Positions 1 to 11,424 of a stretch of 64,000 nt of DNA are shown piece after piece. The position numbers were made by a program, and so were the translations under genes. The stretch is taken from the NCBI GenBank assembly GCA_036770645.1, contig DAIPIU010000002.1, forward strand, positions 33,906 through 97,905, in the 5' to 3' direction. The number at the start of each line of letters is the position of its first letter. Position 1 is the first letter of the stretch. The notes under the pieces are model-generated. The model was not told where the DNA came from. It saw nothing but the letters and a program-made list of their open reading frames with translations, and searched no databases. Source of the DNA: Rubrimonas sp036770645. GTDB lineage: Bacteria; Pseudomonadota; Alphaproteobacteria; Rhodobacterales; Rhodobacteraceae.

Positions 1-771
1 GACAGCGGCGTCGACCGATCGGCGCTGAGCCAGTTCCTCGATCCCGGCGCCGACCGGCTTCCGCGCGCGGAGACGCTGCGCGCGCTGGCCGCCGCGCGGG
101 GCGTCTCCACCGACTGGCTGGTGGGCCTCAGCCATGCCCAGCGCGGCGGGCAGGGGCTGGCCCCGAGCGCCGAGATCGAATCCGCCTTCCATGCCGATGG
201 CGGCTCGCCCCTCGAGCGCTGGCGGCGCGAGGCGGCGGGGGGGAAGCTGCGCTATGTGCCATCGACCCTGCCGGACATGCTGCGCCTGCCCGAACTGATG
301 GCCTGGGAGGAATCGGGACCGCAGGGCGGGGTGCGGCTGGATTTCGCCGAGGCCCTGCTCGACGACGCGCGGCTGGGCGATGTCGATGTCGAGATCGCGA
401 TGCCGCGCCAGACGCTCGGGGCGCTGGCGGCGGGGGCGGGGCTGTGGTCGGGGATGGATGCGGCGCTGCGCCGCCGCCAGCTCGCCTTCATGGCCGAGCA
501 ATGCGCGGCGCATTACCCGCGCCTGCGGCTGCACCTGCATGACGGGCGGCGCACCTATTCCGCGCCCTTCACGGTGTTCGGCCTCGCCCGCGCCGCGATC
601 TACCTCGGCCGGTCCTACCTCGTGCTGACGGCCGCCGATCAGGTGCGGGCGCTTGCCCGCCATTTCGACCTGCTGGTGCGCGATGCCGAGACGCCCTCCG
701 ACCGCGCCCCGGAGGCGCTGCGCGCGCTTGCCGCGTCGGTGCCGGATGATGCGAACCGCGAGGCGGTCTAG
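1..771 (+). CDS. HTH (XRE/Cro-C1 type) transcriptional regulator, 5' truncated by window edge
   Basis: The reading frame is open from base 1 to the stop at 769-771, giving 256 residues without the true N terminus. The first ~45 residues read as the second half of a helix-turn-helix domain (a DRSALSQFL recognition helix, then LRALAAARGVSTDWLVG), typical of XRE-family DNA-binding proteins that bind through an N-terminal domain. The remaining ~200 residues form a larger C-terminal domain I do not recognise; it may sense a ligand or partner. The GTG at 121 is not the start, because the HTH lies upstream of it. The next gene begins 44 bases downstream on the same strand. Confidence 0.75.
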   Translation, partial: DSGVDRSALSQFLDPGADRLPRAETLRALAAARGVSTDWLVGLSHAQRGGQGLAPSAEIESAFHADGGSPLERWRREAAGGKLRYVPSTLPDMLRLPELMAWEESGPQGGVRLDFAEALLDDARLGDVDVEIAMPRQTLGALAAGAGLWSGMDAALRRRQLAFMAEQCAAHYPRLRLHLHDGRRTYSAPFTVFGLARAAIYLGRSYLVLTAADQVRALARHFDLLVRDAETPSDRAPEALRALAASVPDDANREAV

Positions 772-815
772 AGAGAGAGCGGATGCGCCGCTTCCGCTGC
801 GCCACGGAGTTCCCG

Positions 816-1379
816 ATGCGCCTCGTCGCCGTTGCCCTCGCCGCTCTCGCCGCCGTCCCCGCCCTGGCCGAGCGGCCGCCCCACGCCGTCACCGGCTTCG
901 CCGGCGCCCTGATCGATGCGCCGTGGGAGGAGGCGGCCGTCTTCTGGGACTGGGACTTCCAGTCCGCCTATCCCGTGGGCATCGCCGCATCGGCCCGTCT
1001 GGCGCGGCCGGCGCCGGGCCTCGCCCTCGAGGCGGAGCTTCAGCTCGTTCGGCATTTCGGCGATCAGGACCACTGGGAGGTCAACGCGCCGGTGATGACC
1101 GCCCGCTGGCTCGCCTTTCCCTGGAGCGAGACCCTGGACACCAGCGCGGCCTTCGGGCTCGGGCTGTCCTTCGCTTCCGAGGTTCCCGCCGCCGAGGTCG
1201 CCCTCGAGGGCGAGTCGGAGCAGATCCTGGCCTACTGGATGATCGAGCTCGATGCGGGCCTGCCCGAAAGCCCCTGGCGCGTCGCGGGGCGCCTGCACCA
1301 CCGCTCGACCGCTTTCGGCGCCTTCGGCGAGGACGGCGGCAGCAATGCATTGGTCGTGGGCGTGAAGCGGCTGTTCTGA
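816..1379 (+). CDS. Exported protein, possible small outer-membrane beta-barrel
   Basis: This encodes 187 residues. I chose the ATG at 816 over the in-frame ATG at 783 because it places a clean signal peptide (MRLVAVALAALAAVPALA, cleavage near AERPP) at the N terminus. The mature part alternates polar and hydrophobic residues, has repeated aromatic positions, and ends in VVGVKRLF with a C-terminal phenylalanine, as outer-membrane barrel strands often do. No enzyme motif is visible and I do not recognise the family. The envelope location is supported by the signal peptide; the barrel is inference from residue pattern. Confidence 0.6.
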   Translation: MRLVAVALAALAAVPALAERPPHAVTGFAGALIDAPWEEAAVFWDWDFQSAYPVGIAASARLARPAPGLALEAELQLVRHFGDQDHWEVNAPVMTARWLAFPWSETLDTSAAFGLGLSFASEVPAAEVALEGESEQILAYWMIELDAGLPESPWRVAGRLHHRSTAFGAFGEDGGSNALVVGVKRLF

Positions 1380-1509
1380 TTCGGCGGCGGAGCCGCGGCC
1401 CGCATGCCGCAGGGCCGCGACCTCGGGCCCCGCCCGTCACCGCGCGCTTGCGGACCGGTGCGCGGGATGTATCTTCCGGTCAGCCATGCCGCCAACCGGA
1501 GCCGCGCCC

Positions 1510-1689
1510 ATGATCGACGCCCCCGAGGTCGTTCTCGTCGATGCCGACCGCGTGTCCTGCGAGGGCGAGGGCGGGGCGCTCGGCCATCCGCGCGTCTGGT
1601 ACAGCATCCCGAAGGACACCGGCTGGGTCGACTGCAAGTACTGCGACCGCCGCTTCGTCCGCCGGGGCGGGGCGGCCGACCGGGGCTGA
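1510..1689 (+). CDS. Small zinc-finger protein (zf-CHCC, NDUFS6-like)
   Basis: This encodes 59 residues. The ATG at 1510 has GGAG eight bases upstream, so it is preferred over the in-frame ATG at 1486. The pattern Cys, then GHPRVWY, then CKYC gives the Cys/His/Cys/Cys ligand set of the CHCC zinc-finger family. That family includes the mitochondrial complex I accessory subunit NDUFS6 and short alphaproteobacterial homologues. Nothing nearby belongs to complex I, so the partner is unknown; zinc binding is the safe prediction. Confidence 0.8.
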   Translation: MIDAPEVVLVDADRVSCEGEGGALGHPRVWYSIPKDTGWVDCKYCDRRFVRRGGAADRG

Positions 1690-1714
1690 CCGGGGCTGAC
1701 CGGATGATGTCCGC

Positions 1715-2005
1715 TCAGGGCGGCGCGGCGGGTTCCGTCTCGGCGTAGAGCAGCCTCGCCTCCGCGGCCGGCCCGCGCCGGTCGCCCAGCGCGGTCACCG
1801 TCAGCACCCTCACCGCGCCGCCCGCGCTGACCGTCAGCACGTCGCCGATCCGCACGCGCGCGCCGGGCTTTTCGATTCGGCGGCCATTGATGCGGACGCC
1901 GCGCGCGCAGGCCGTCGCGGCGAGGGATCGGCTGCGATGCAGGCGCGCCCGCCACAGCCAGACGTCGAGGCGCAGGGCCTCGCCGGCTTCCGCCCCGTCG
2001 CTCAT
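1715..2005 (-). CDS. S4-domain RNA-binding protein (Hsp15-like)
   Basis: This encodes 96 residues, almost entirely one S4 RNA-binding domain. The signature LRLDVWLWRARLHRSRSLA followed by ARGVRINGRRIEKPGARVR matches the family that includes Hsp15 (HslR), which binds 50S subunits carrying a stalled nascent chain. The start is an ATG 61 bases after the stop of the large helicase on the same strand, so the two are probably co-transcribed. That pairing suggests RNA surveillance or ribosome work, but this is inference. Confidence 0.85.
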   Translation of the reverse strand: MSDGAEAGEALRLDVWLWRARLHRSRSLAATACARGVRINGRRIEKPGARVRIGDVLTVSAGGAVRVLTVTALGDRRGPAAEARLLYAETEPAAPP

Positions 2006-2066
2006 CGGGACTGGCGCGGGCCCCGGCCCCGCGGCGGGCGTCTGCGCGCGGTCGCGCGGCCGTCGG

Positions 2067-5567
<3,501 letters not shown>

Positions 5568-5633
5568 CGGGCGCGTCCTTCGGTCGGGGCGCAGAGGGGG
5601 CAGGGCGCCGCCCGGCGGCGGGGGCGTGGTCCC

Positions 5634-6272
5634 TCAGATGTCGCGGCCGTCCACCTTCGGCGCAAGGCGGTCGACCATCTCGCGCCCGGACTCGAGATGC
5701 GGGTTCAGGCGAAGCGCCTCGCGCATGGCGGCCAGCGCCCCGCGTTCGTCGCCCGTGCGCTCGAGCATCGCCGCAAGCCCGGCCAGCGCCCCGTAATGCC
5801 GCGGCTCGAGCGCGAGCGCGCGCTGGAGGTCTGTCACCGCCATCCAGAACTCGTCCTGCAGGAAATGGGCGGTCGCACGCGTCGCGAAGCCTTCCGCGAA
5901 ATCGGGCGCAAGCTCGACCAGCGCCGTCAGATGGTCCAGCGCCTTGTCCAGATCGCGCGCGTCGATGGCCTCCCGTCCGCGATACAGCAGCAGGTCCATC
6001 GAATCCGAACCCGATTCGGCCCAGAGCTCGCCGATCTCGCGCTGCAGCGCCCGCGCATCCGGGGCGGCCCCGTCCGCCAGCCGGCCGAACAGTTCGTCGA
6101 GCCTTTCGGCGCGGCGGTCGCGCCTCGCCCGCTGGCCCGTCGCCGCGTCGCCGAGCGCGGCCTGCCGCTCGGTTCCGGCCGCGGGCGGGCCGGCCGCATC
6201 CTGTGCCGCGACGGGCGCAGCGGCGAGAAGGCACAGGGTCAGGGCGCGCGCGGCTCTCATCATTGCAAGCAT
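5634..6272 (-). CDS. Exported tetratricopeptide-repeat protein
   Basis: This encodes 212 residues from the ATG at 6272, chosen because it begins a signal peptide (MLAMMRAARALTLCLLAAAPVAAQ). Upstream in-frame codons give only a basic, unconvincing extension. After an Ala/Arg-rich linker, about three TPR units follow, seen as LDHLTALVELAPDFAEGFAT, LQRALALEPRHYGALAGLA and MREALRLNPHLESG. TPRs mediate protein-protein contacts; here this would happen in the periplasm. The gene is divergent from the SCP2 gene, with about 112 bases for promoters. The partner is unknown. Confidence 0.8.
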   Translation of the reverse strand: MLAMMRAARALTLCLLAAAPVAAQDAAGPPAAGTERQAALGDAATGQRARRDRRAERLDELFGRLADGAAPDARALQREIGELWAESGSDSMDLLLYRGREAIDARDLDKALDHLTALVELAPDFAEGFATRATAHFLQDEFWMAVTDLQRALALEPRHYGALAGLAAMLERTGDERGALAAMREALRLNPHLESGREMVDRLAPKVDGRDI

Positions 6273-6384
6273 GGAACTAGCCCCTATCCTGCGCAAGGCG
6301 AGAGTGCGCCGCGCCCATGGGGACGCGATTTCGGAAAGGCGGACGCGCAGGAACGCGCGCCGGGGACGGACGGGGGACCACGGC

Positions 6385-6678
6385 ATGGACGATGCGCTGG
6401 AAAAGGCGCTGACGGCGCTTCAGGACAAGCTGAAGGGGCAGAAGCTCGACGCCGCGGTGAAGTTCGTCTTCACCGACATGGGCGCGCTGCGGCTCGACGG
6501 GCAGGGGGCGCGGCGCGACGACGGCGCGGCCGCCGACTGCACCATCAGCGCCACGGCCGACACCTTCCGCGCCATGTTCGACGGCGACCTCAGCCCGACG
6601 GCGGCCTTCATGTCCGGCAAGCTGCGCATCGAGGGCGACATGGGCGTGGCCATGCGCGCCGCGAGCCTGCTCGCCTGA
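6385..6678 (+). CDS. SCP2 sterol-carrier-domain protein
   Basis: This encodes 97 residues forming a single SCP2 domain: an N-terminal helix (LEKALTALQDKLKGQKL), a beta sheet, then TFRAMFDGDLSPTAAFMSGK and the closing LRIEGDMGVAMRAASLLA. SCP2 domains bind lipid-like ligands in a hydrophobic tunnel. The stop overlaps the proposed start of the alpha/beta hydrolase as CTGA, so the two are probably translationally coupled and may handle the same lipophilic substrate. The ATG at 6385 keeps the domain complete. Confidence 0.88.
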   Translation: MDDALEKALTALQDKLKGQKLDAAVKFVFTDMGALRLDGQGARRDDGAAADCTISATADTFRAMFDGDLSPTAAFMSGKLRIEGDMGVAMRAASLLA

Positions 6679-7595
6679 GCGCCGCCGCGGCGCAGGGTCC
6701 GCTCGGCCCCGGATCGCGCGCGCTGGCGCTTGCGGCGCGCGACGGTGCCCGCCTGCGCGGCGCGGCCATCCTGCCCGGCGCGCGCGGCCTCGCGGTGCTG
6801 CTTCAGGGGCGGACGGAGTTCCTCGAGAAACACGCGCCCGTCGCGCAGGCGCTGGCGGCGCGCGGCTTCGCGGTGGCCTCGGTCGACTGGCGGGGGCAGG
6901 GCGGCTCGGCCCGCGCGCTGCCGAACCCCCGCAAGGGCCATGTCGAGACCTTCGCCGCCTATGGCCTCGACCTCGACGCGCTGCTGTCCGCGCCCGAGAT
7001 CGCGGCGGCGGCCGGGCCGCGGCTGATGGTGGCCCATTCCATGGGCGGCTGCGTCGGGCTGCGCGCGCTGCTGCGTCCCGATCCGGGCTTCGCCGCCGCG
7101 GTGTTCTCGGCCCCGATGTGGGGATTGGCGCAGGGCCGGGCCCTGGGGCGGCTGGCGCGGGGGCTGTCCCGCGCGGCGGTCGCGCTGGGTCTCGGCGGGC
7201 GCTACGCGCCGGGCGGGGGCGATGCGCCGCTGACCGCGCAGGGCTTCGCGGGCAACCCGCTGACGGGCGACGGGGACGAATTCGCCCGCATCGCCGCGCT
7301 GACTGCGGCCAATCCGGCTCTGGCGCTCGGCGGCCCGACCTGGGCCTGGGTGCGGGCCGCCTATGCCGAGATCGACGCGCTGGCGCCCGCCCGCTGTCCG
7401 GTTCCGGCGCTGGTGGCGCTGGGCGGGGCCGAGGGGGTGGTCAGCCCCGCCGCCATCCGCCGCCGCGCGGCGCGGGACGGGATGCGGCTGGTCGAACTGC
7501 CCGGCGCGCGCCACGAGCCGCTGTTCGAGGCGCCGCCCCTGCGCGCCCGCCTCTGGGCGGAGATCGACGGCTTTCTCGCGGAGAGGGGTCTCTAG
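6675..7595 (+). CDS. Alpha/beta hydrolase (lysophospholipase/PldB-like), probable CTG start
   Basis: This encodes 306 residues if translation starts at the CTG at 6675, which overlaps the SCP2 stop as CTGA. Motifs are LLQGRTEFLEKH near the N terminus, the nucleophile elbow AHSMGG, and a late ALVALGGAEGVVS acid loop followed by PGARHEPLFE with the catalytic histidine. This is the monoglyceride-lipase/lysophospholipase branch, so a lipid ester substrate is likely. No ATG, GTG or TTG is in frame between the SCP2 stop and a GTG at 6795, and starting there would remove the first strands of the fold. The start is therefore uncertain although the gene is clear. Confidence 0.82.
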   Translation: MSAAAAQGPLGPGSRALALAARDGARLRGAAILPGARGLAVLLQGRTEFLEKHAPVAQALAARGFAVASVDWRGQGGSARALPNPRKGHVETFAAYGLDLDALLSAPEIAAAAGPRLMVAHSMGGCVGLRALLRPDPGFAAAVFSAPMWGLAQGRALGRLARGLSRAAVALGLGGRYAPGGGDAPLTAQGFAGNPLTGDGDEFARIAALTAANPALALGGPTWAWVRAAYAEIDALAPARCPVPALVALGGAEGVVSPAAIRRRAARDGMRLVELPGARHEPLFEAPPLRARLWAEIDGFLAERGL

Positions 7596-7791
7596 CGCGG
7601 CGGTCGTCCGGACCGGATCGGGACAGGCGCGGGCATCATGCGGTGTCCACAGCGGGGAAATCCGGCATCACTGGCCTGTTCCTGGTCGTTCTTCCCCGAG
7701 CCGGACCGGTTCCCGGCGGCGGGCCGATCCCGGATGGCCGGCGGGCCGGCCCGGGGCTGCGGGGTGCGCCGGCGTCGGGCCCGCGCGGGTC

Positions 7792-8625
7792 CTATGCGCC
7801 CGACAGGATCGCGCGCGCCGCAGCGTGCACGCGCGGGTCGCCCGCGGCCAGCACGCGGCCGCCGGCCTGGCAGTCGCCCCCGCGCCAGTCGGTGATCAGG
7901 CCGCCCGCCCCCTCGATCACCGGGATCAGCGCCTGCACGTCGTAGGGCTCGAGGCCGGCTTCGATCACGAGGTCGATGCAGCCCGCCGCCAGCAGCGCGT
8001 AGGCGTAGCAGTCGAGCCCGTAGCGCGTCAGCCGGACCCGGTCGCGCACCGCCTCGAAACGCGCGCGCTCGTCGTCCGTGCCGATCTCGGGAAACGTCGT
8101 GGACAGCACCGCTCCGGCCAGTTCGGCGCAGGGGCGGGTGCGCAGGGGGCGGGCCTCGGCGCCGCGCCGCCAGAGCGCCTCGCGCCGCCCGCCGTGGACG
8201 AGCCCCGCGAAGCGTTCGCCGGTGAAGGGCTGGTCGATCAGGCCCAGCACGGGCCGGCGACCGTCGTTCAGCGCCACCAGCACGCCCCAGCTCGGCGTGC
8301 CGGCCATGAAGCCGCGCGTGCCGTCGATGGGGTCGAGGACCCAGACGAGGCCGGTTCCCCGCCCCGCGGCGCCCTCGCTGCGCCCCTGCTCCTCGCCCAG
8401 CACGCTGTCGCCGGGGCGCAGGCGCGCCAGCACGGCACGCATCGCGGCCTCGGCCGCGCGGTCCGCGACGGTGACGGGATCGAAGCCCGCCGCACCGCCC
8501 TTGTCCTCGGCGGCAAGGCCGCTGCTGCGGAAATGCGGCAGGATGGCTGCCCCGGCCGCATCGGCCGCGGCATCGGCGACCGCCTGAAGCGCAGACAGGA
8601 CGGGCGCATCGAGCGGCGCTGCCAT
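7792..8625 (-). CDS. hisN: Inositol-monophosphatase family protein, likely histidinol-phosphatase
   Basis: This encodes 277 residues (281 from an alternative ATG at 8637). The metal-binding motifs of the family are present: LGEEQG, then DPIDGTRGFMAGTPSWG and a late LEPYDVQALIPVIEGAGG. These Mg2+-dependent phosphatases include inositol monophosphatase, CysQ and the alphaproteobacterial histidinol-phosphatase HisN, which performs the phosphatase step of histidine biosynthesis. The GTRGFMAGTPSWG stretch resembles HisN members, but no his gene is nearby, so substrate assignment rests on family resemblance. About 200 bases without a gene separate it from the convergent hydrolase. Confidence 0.82.
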   Translation of the reverse strand: MAAPLDAPVLSALQAVADAAADAAGAAILPHFRSSGLAAEDKGGAAGFDPVTVADRAAEAAMRAVLARLRPGDSVLGEEQGRSEGAAGRGTGLVWVLDPIDGTRGFMAGTPSWGVLVALNDGRRPVLGLIDQPFTGERFAGLVHGGRREALWRRGAEARPLRTRPCAELAGAVLSTTFPEIGTDDERARFEAVRDRVRLTRYGLDCYAYALLAAGCIDLVIEAGLEPYDVQALIPVIEGAGGLITDWRGGDCQAGGRVLAAGDPRVHAAARAILSGA

Positions 8626-8896
8626 GGGATGGAACATGAACCCGTCCGGTCGGGGGATGACCCGTGCGGAGCTATTCGGCCGCGGCGCCGGGGTCAACAT
8701 GCCCCGCCGCCGCGGCCCAGTTGGCCGGGGTCCGGCCGACGCGATGCAGCCAGGGCCGCATCTGAACGCACGCCTTGACGACACGCGACCCGCCATCGTT
8801 CGGGCGGATCCGACACACGCAAAGAAAGGGAATCCTTCCCCTGTCAGGATGCCGCGGCGACCCGGAAGCGCCGCGCCCCCGAGACTGTCCGCAGCC

Positions 8897-9271
8897 TCAG
8901 GCCGCCGCGCTGAGCACCCGCGCGAGGTCGAACAGACGCCGCCGCTGGGCCTCGGGGATCGCGTAGTAGGACCGGACGAGATCGAGCGCCTCGCGGTCCG
9001 ACAGCAGGTCGCCCAGCGCCGCCTCGGCCTCGGCATGCTCGGCGACGGCCGGGGCACCGAGCCCTTCGAAGAAGAACGAGACCGGCACGTCGAGCGCCTG
9101 CGCCACGTCGAACAGGCGCGATGCCGAGACCCGGTTCATGCCGGTCTCGTATTTCTGGATCTGCTGGAACTTGATGCCGACCTTCTCGGCCAGCTGCTGC
9201 TGGGTCATGCCCGACATCCAGCGCCTCTGGCGGATGCGCTGGCCCACATGGGCGTCGACCGGATGTTTCAT
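8897..9271 (-). CDS. Short XRE-family transcriptional regulator
   Basis: This encodes 124 residues from the ATG at 9271. An N-terminal helix-turn-helix is clear: VGQRIRQRRWMSGMTQQQLA, then GIKFQQIQKYETGMNRVSAS. This SinR/Cro-type domain is followed by a helical tail ending LFDLARVLSAA. Proteins of this size and pattern are common in alphaproteobacteria as small repressors. A longer in-frame extension to 9469 lacks domain character and is rejected. The gene sits alone between hisN and typA, with about 260 and 210 bases of non-coding DNA on its sides in which I see no further gene. Targets are unknown. Confidence 0.85.
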   Translation of the reverse strand: MKHPVDAHVGQRIRQRRWMSGMTQQQLAEKVGIKFQQIQKYETGMNRVSASRLFDVAQALDVPVSFFFEGLGAPAVAEHAEAEAALGDLLSDREALDLVRSYYAIPEAQRRRLFDLARVLSAAA

Positions 9272-9484
9272 TGTCACGTCCCCTACACTCACCACGCCCC
9301 AACCTCTGCAGGTTGCATGCCAAGTGTCGGCGCCCGTCCGACGAAACCGTCGCGATGCGAATAAGTCCGTATCCGTAGCCACTAAGGCGGCCCCGGCGAC
9401 AGGCGCGACGCGCCGCTTGTTCGGCGCGGCGACAGGAGCCGCGCCCAAGGGTTGCAAAGCGAGTCGCAAAACGCGAAGCGGACG

Positions 9485-11305
9485 TCAGTCGTTCGCTTTC
9501 CGCGACTGCCGTTTGCGTTCGTTGCTGTCGAGATAGCGTTTGCGCAATCTCAGCGAACCCGGCGTCACCTCGACCAACTCGTCGTCGTCGATGTAGGCGA
9601 TGGCCTCCTCGAGGCTCATGCGGATCGGCGTCGTCAGCACCACGGCGTCGTCCTTGCCCGAGGCGCGGACGTTGGTCAGCTTCTTCCCCTTGAGCGGGTT
9701 CACCTCGAGGTCGTTGTCCCGGCTGTGCTCGCCGATGATCATGCCCTCATAGACCTTCTCGCCGTGGCCGATGAACATCTTGCCGCGTTCCTCGAGGTTC
9801 CACAGCGCATAGGCCACGGCGTCGCCCGATTCCATCGAGATCAGCACGCCCTGCCGCCGTCCGGGGATCGCGCCCTTGTAGGGGGCCCAGGCGTGGAAGA
9901 TCCGGTTCAGCACCCCGGTTCCCCGCGTGTCGGTCATGAACTCGCCGTGATAGCCGATCAGCCCGCGGCTCGGCACATGCGCCACGATCCTTGTCTTGCC
10001 GGCCCCGGCGGCCCGCATCTCGACCAGCTCGCCCTTGCGCTGCGCCAGCTTCTCGACGACCGACCCGGCATAGGGCTCGTCCACGTCGACCGTGACCTCC
10101 TCGATGGGCTCGAGCCTCTCGCCGTTCTCCTCGCGCATCAGCACGCGGGGGCGCGAGATCGACAGCTCGAAGCCCTCGCGGCGCATGTTCTCGATCAGCA
10201 CGCCCATCTGCAGCTCGCCGCGGCCCGCCACCTCGAAGGCCTCGCCGCCGGGAGTGTCGCTGACCTTGATGGCGACGTTGATCTCGGCCTCGCGCATCAG
10301 GCGGTCGCGAATCACGCGGCTCTGCACCTTGTCGCCCTCTCGGCCCGCCAGCGGGCTGTCGTTGATGCCGAAGGTGACCGAGATGGTGGGCGGGTCGATG
10401 GGCTGCGCGGCGATGGGCGCGCCCACCGACAGGTCGCACAGGGTGTCCGCGACGGTCGGTTTCGTCATGCCCGCCAGCGCGACGATGTCGCCCGCCTCGG
10501 CCTTGTCCACCGCCGTGCGCGACAGGCCGCGGAAGGCGAGCACCTTCGACACGCGGAAGCGCTCGATCTCGGCGCCCTCGCGGCTCAGCGCCTTCAGCGT
10601 CGAGCCCTGCACGACGCTGCCGCTCTCGATGCGGCCGGTGAGGATGCGCCCGAGGAACGGGTCGGCGTCGAGCGTGGTGGCGAGCATCGAGAAGGGCTCG
10701 GCGGCGCGGGCGACCTGCCTCGGGGCCGGCACATGGACGAGCACGGTCTCGAACAGCGGCGCGAGGCTTTCGCGCGGGGCCTCGAGCGTCTCGGCCGCCC
10801 AGCCGCTGCGCCCGGAGGCGTAGAGCACGGGGAATTCGAGCTGGTCCTCGTGGGCGTCCAGCGCCACGAACAGGTCGAACACCTCGTTCAGCGCCCGGTC
10901 GGGCTCGGCGTCGGGCTTGTCGACCTTGTTCAGCACCACGATGGGCCGCAGTCCCAGCCGCAGCGCCTTGGACAGCACGAATTTGGTCTGCGGCATGGGG
11001 CCTTCGGCGGCGTCGACCAGCAGGCAGACGCCGTCGACCATGCTCAGGATGCGCTCGACCTCGCCGCCGAAATCGGCGTGGCCGGGCGTGTCGACGATGT
11101 TGATGCGCGCGCCCTTCCATTCGACCGAGGTGCACTTGGCGAGGATGGTGATGCCCCGCTCGCGCTCGAGGTCGTTGCTGTCCATGGCGCGTTCGGCCAC
11201 GGCCTGGTTGGCGCGGAAGGAACCCGACTGCTTCAGCAGTTCGTCGACCAGCGTGGTCTTGCCATGGTCGACGTGCGCGATGATCGCGATGTTGCGGATG
11301 TCCAT
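9485..11305 (-). CDS. typA: Translational GTPase TypA/BipA
   Basis: This encodes 606 residues, the usual family length. The G1 motif AHVDHGKTTLVDELLKQSG sits at the N terminus, followed by DTPGHADFGGEVER (G3) and LNKVDKPDA (G4), then EF-G-like domains and the TypA-specific C-terminal domain. TypA binds the 70S ribosome and affects assembly of 50S subunits and growth under stress and low temperature. The ATG at 11305 is the only reasonable start. The protein ends in a basic tail (KRKRQ-type residues) typical of alphaproteobacterial members. Confidence 0.97.
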   Translation of the reverse strand: MDIRNIAIIAHVDHGKTTLVDELLKQSGSFRANQAVAERAMDSNDLERERGITILAKCTSVEWKGARINIVDTPGHADFGGEVERILSMVDGVCLLVDAAEGPMPQTKFVLSKALRLGLRPIVVLNKVDKPDAEPDRALNEVFDLFVALDAHEDQLEFPVLYASGRSGWAAETLEAPRESLAPLFETVLVHVPAPRQVARAAEPFSMLATTLDADPFLGRILTGRIESGSVVQGSTLKALSREGAEIERFRVSKVLAFRGLSRTAVDKAEAGDIVALAGMTKPTVADTLCDLSVGAPIAAQPIDPPTISVTFGINDSPLAGREGDKVQSRVIRDRLMREAEINVAIKVSDTPGGEAFEVAGRGELQMGVLIENMRREGFELSISRPRVLMREENGERLEPIEEVTVDVDEPYAGSVVEKLAQRKGELVEMRAAGAGKTRIVAHVPSRGLIGYHGEFMTDTRGTGVLNRIFHAWAPYKGAIPGRRQGVLISMESGDAVAYALWNLEERGKMFIGHGEKVYEGMIIGEHSRDNDLEVNPLKGKKLTNVRASGKDDAVVLTTPIRMSLEEAIAYIDDDELVEVTPGSLRLRKRYLDSNERKRQSRKAND

Positions 11306-11348
11306 GGAGTCCCGATGCTGCGGCTGCGTTCCCGCGGCACATAGCGGG

Positions 11349-11403
11349 GCGCGGCCCCGGCGCCAACCGCGGCCTTCCGGGCGGTGGGCGACCGGGGCCG
11401 CGC
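11349..11403 (-). terminator. Long inverted repeat between pheT and typA
   Basis: Twelve bases at 11349-11360 are perfectly complementary to 11392-11403, with a 31-base spacer. The structure lies 21 bases downstream of the pheT stop and 43 bases upstream of typA. It may terminate pheT transcription or attenuate read-through into typA, but no clear run of T follows on the minus strand, so an intrinsic terminator is only a suggestion. Confidence 0.4.
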
Positions 11404-11424
11404 AGCGGCGCGCGGGGCGCAGGT

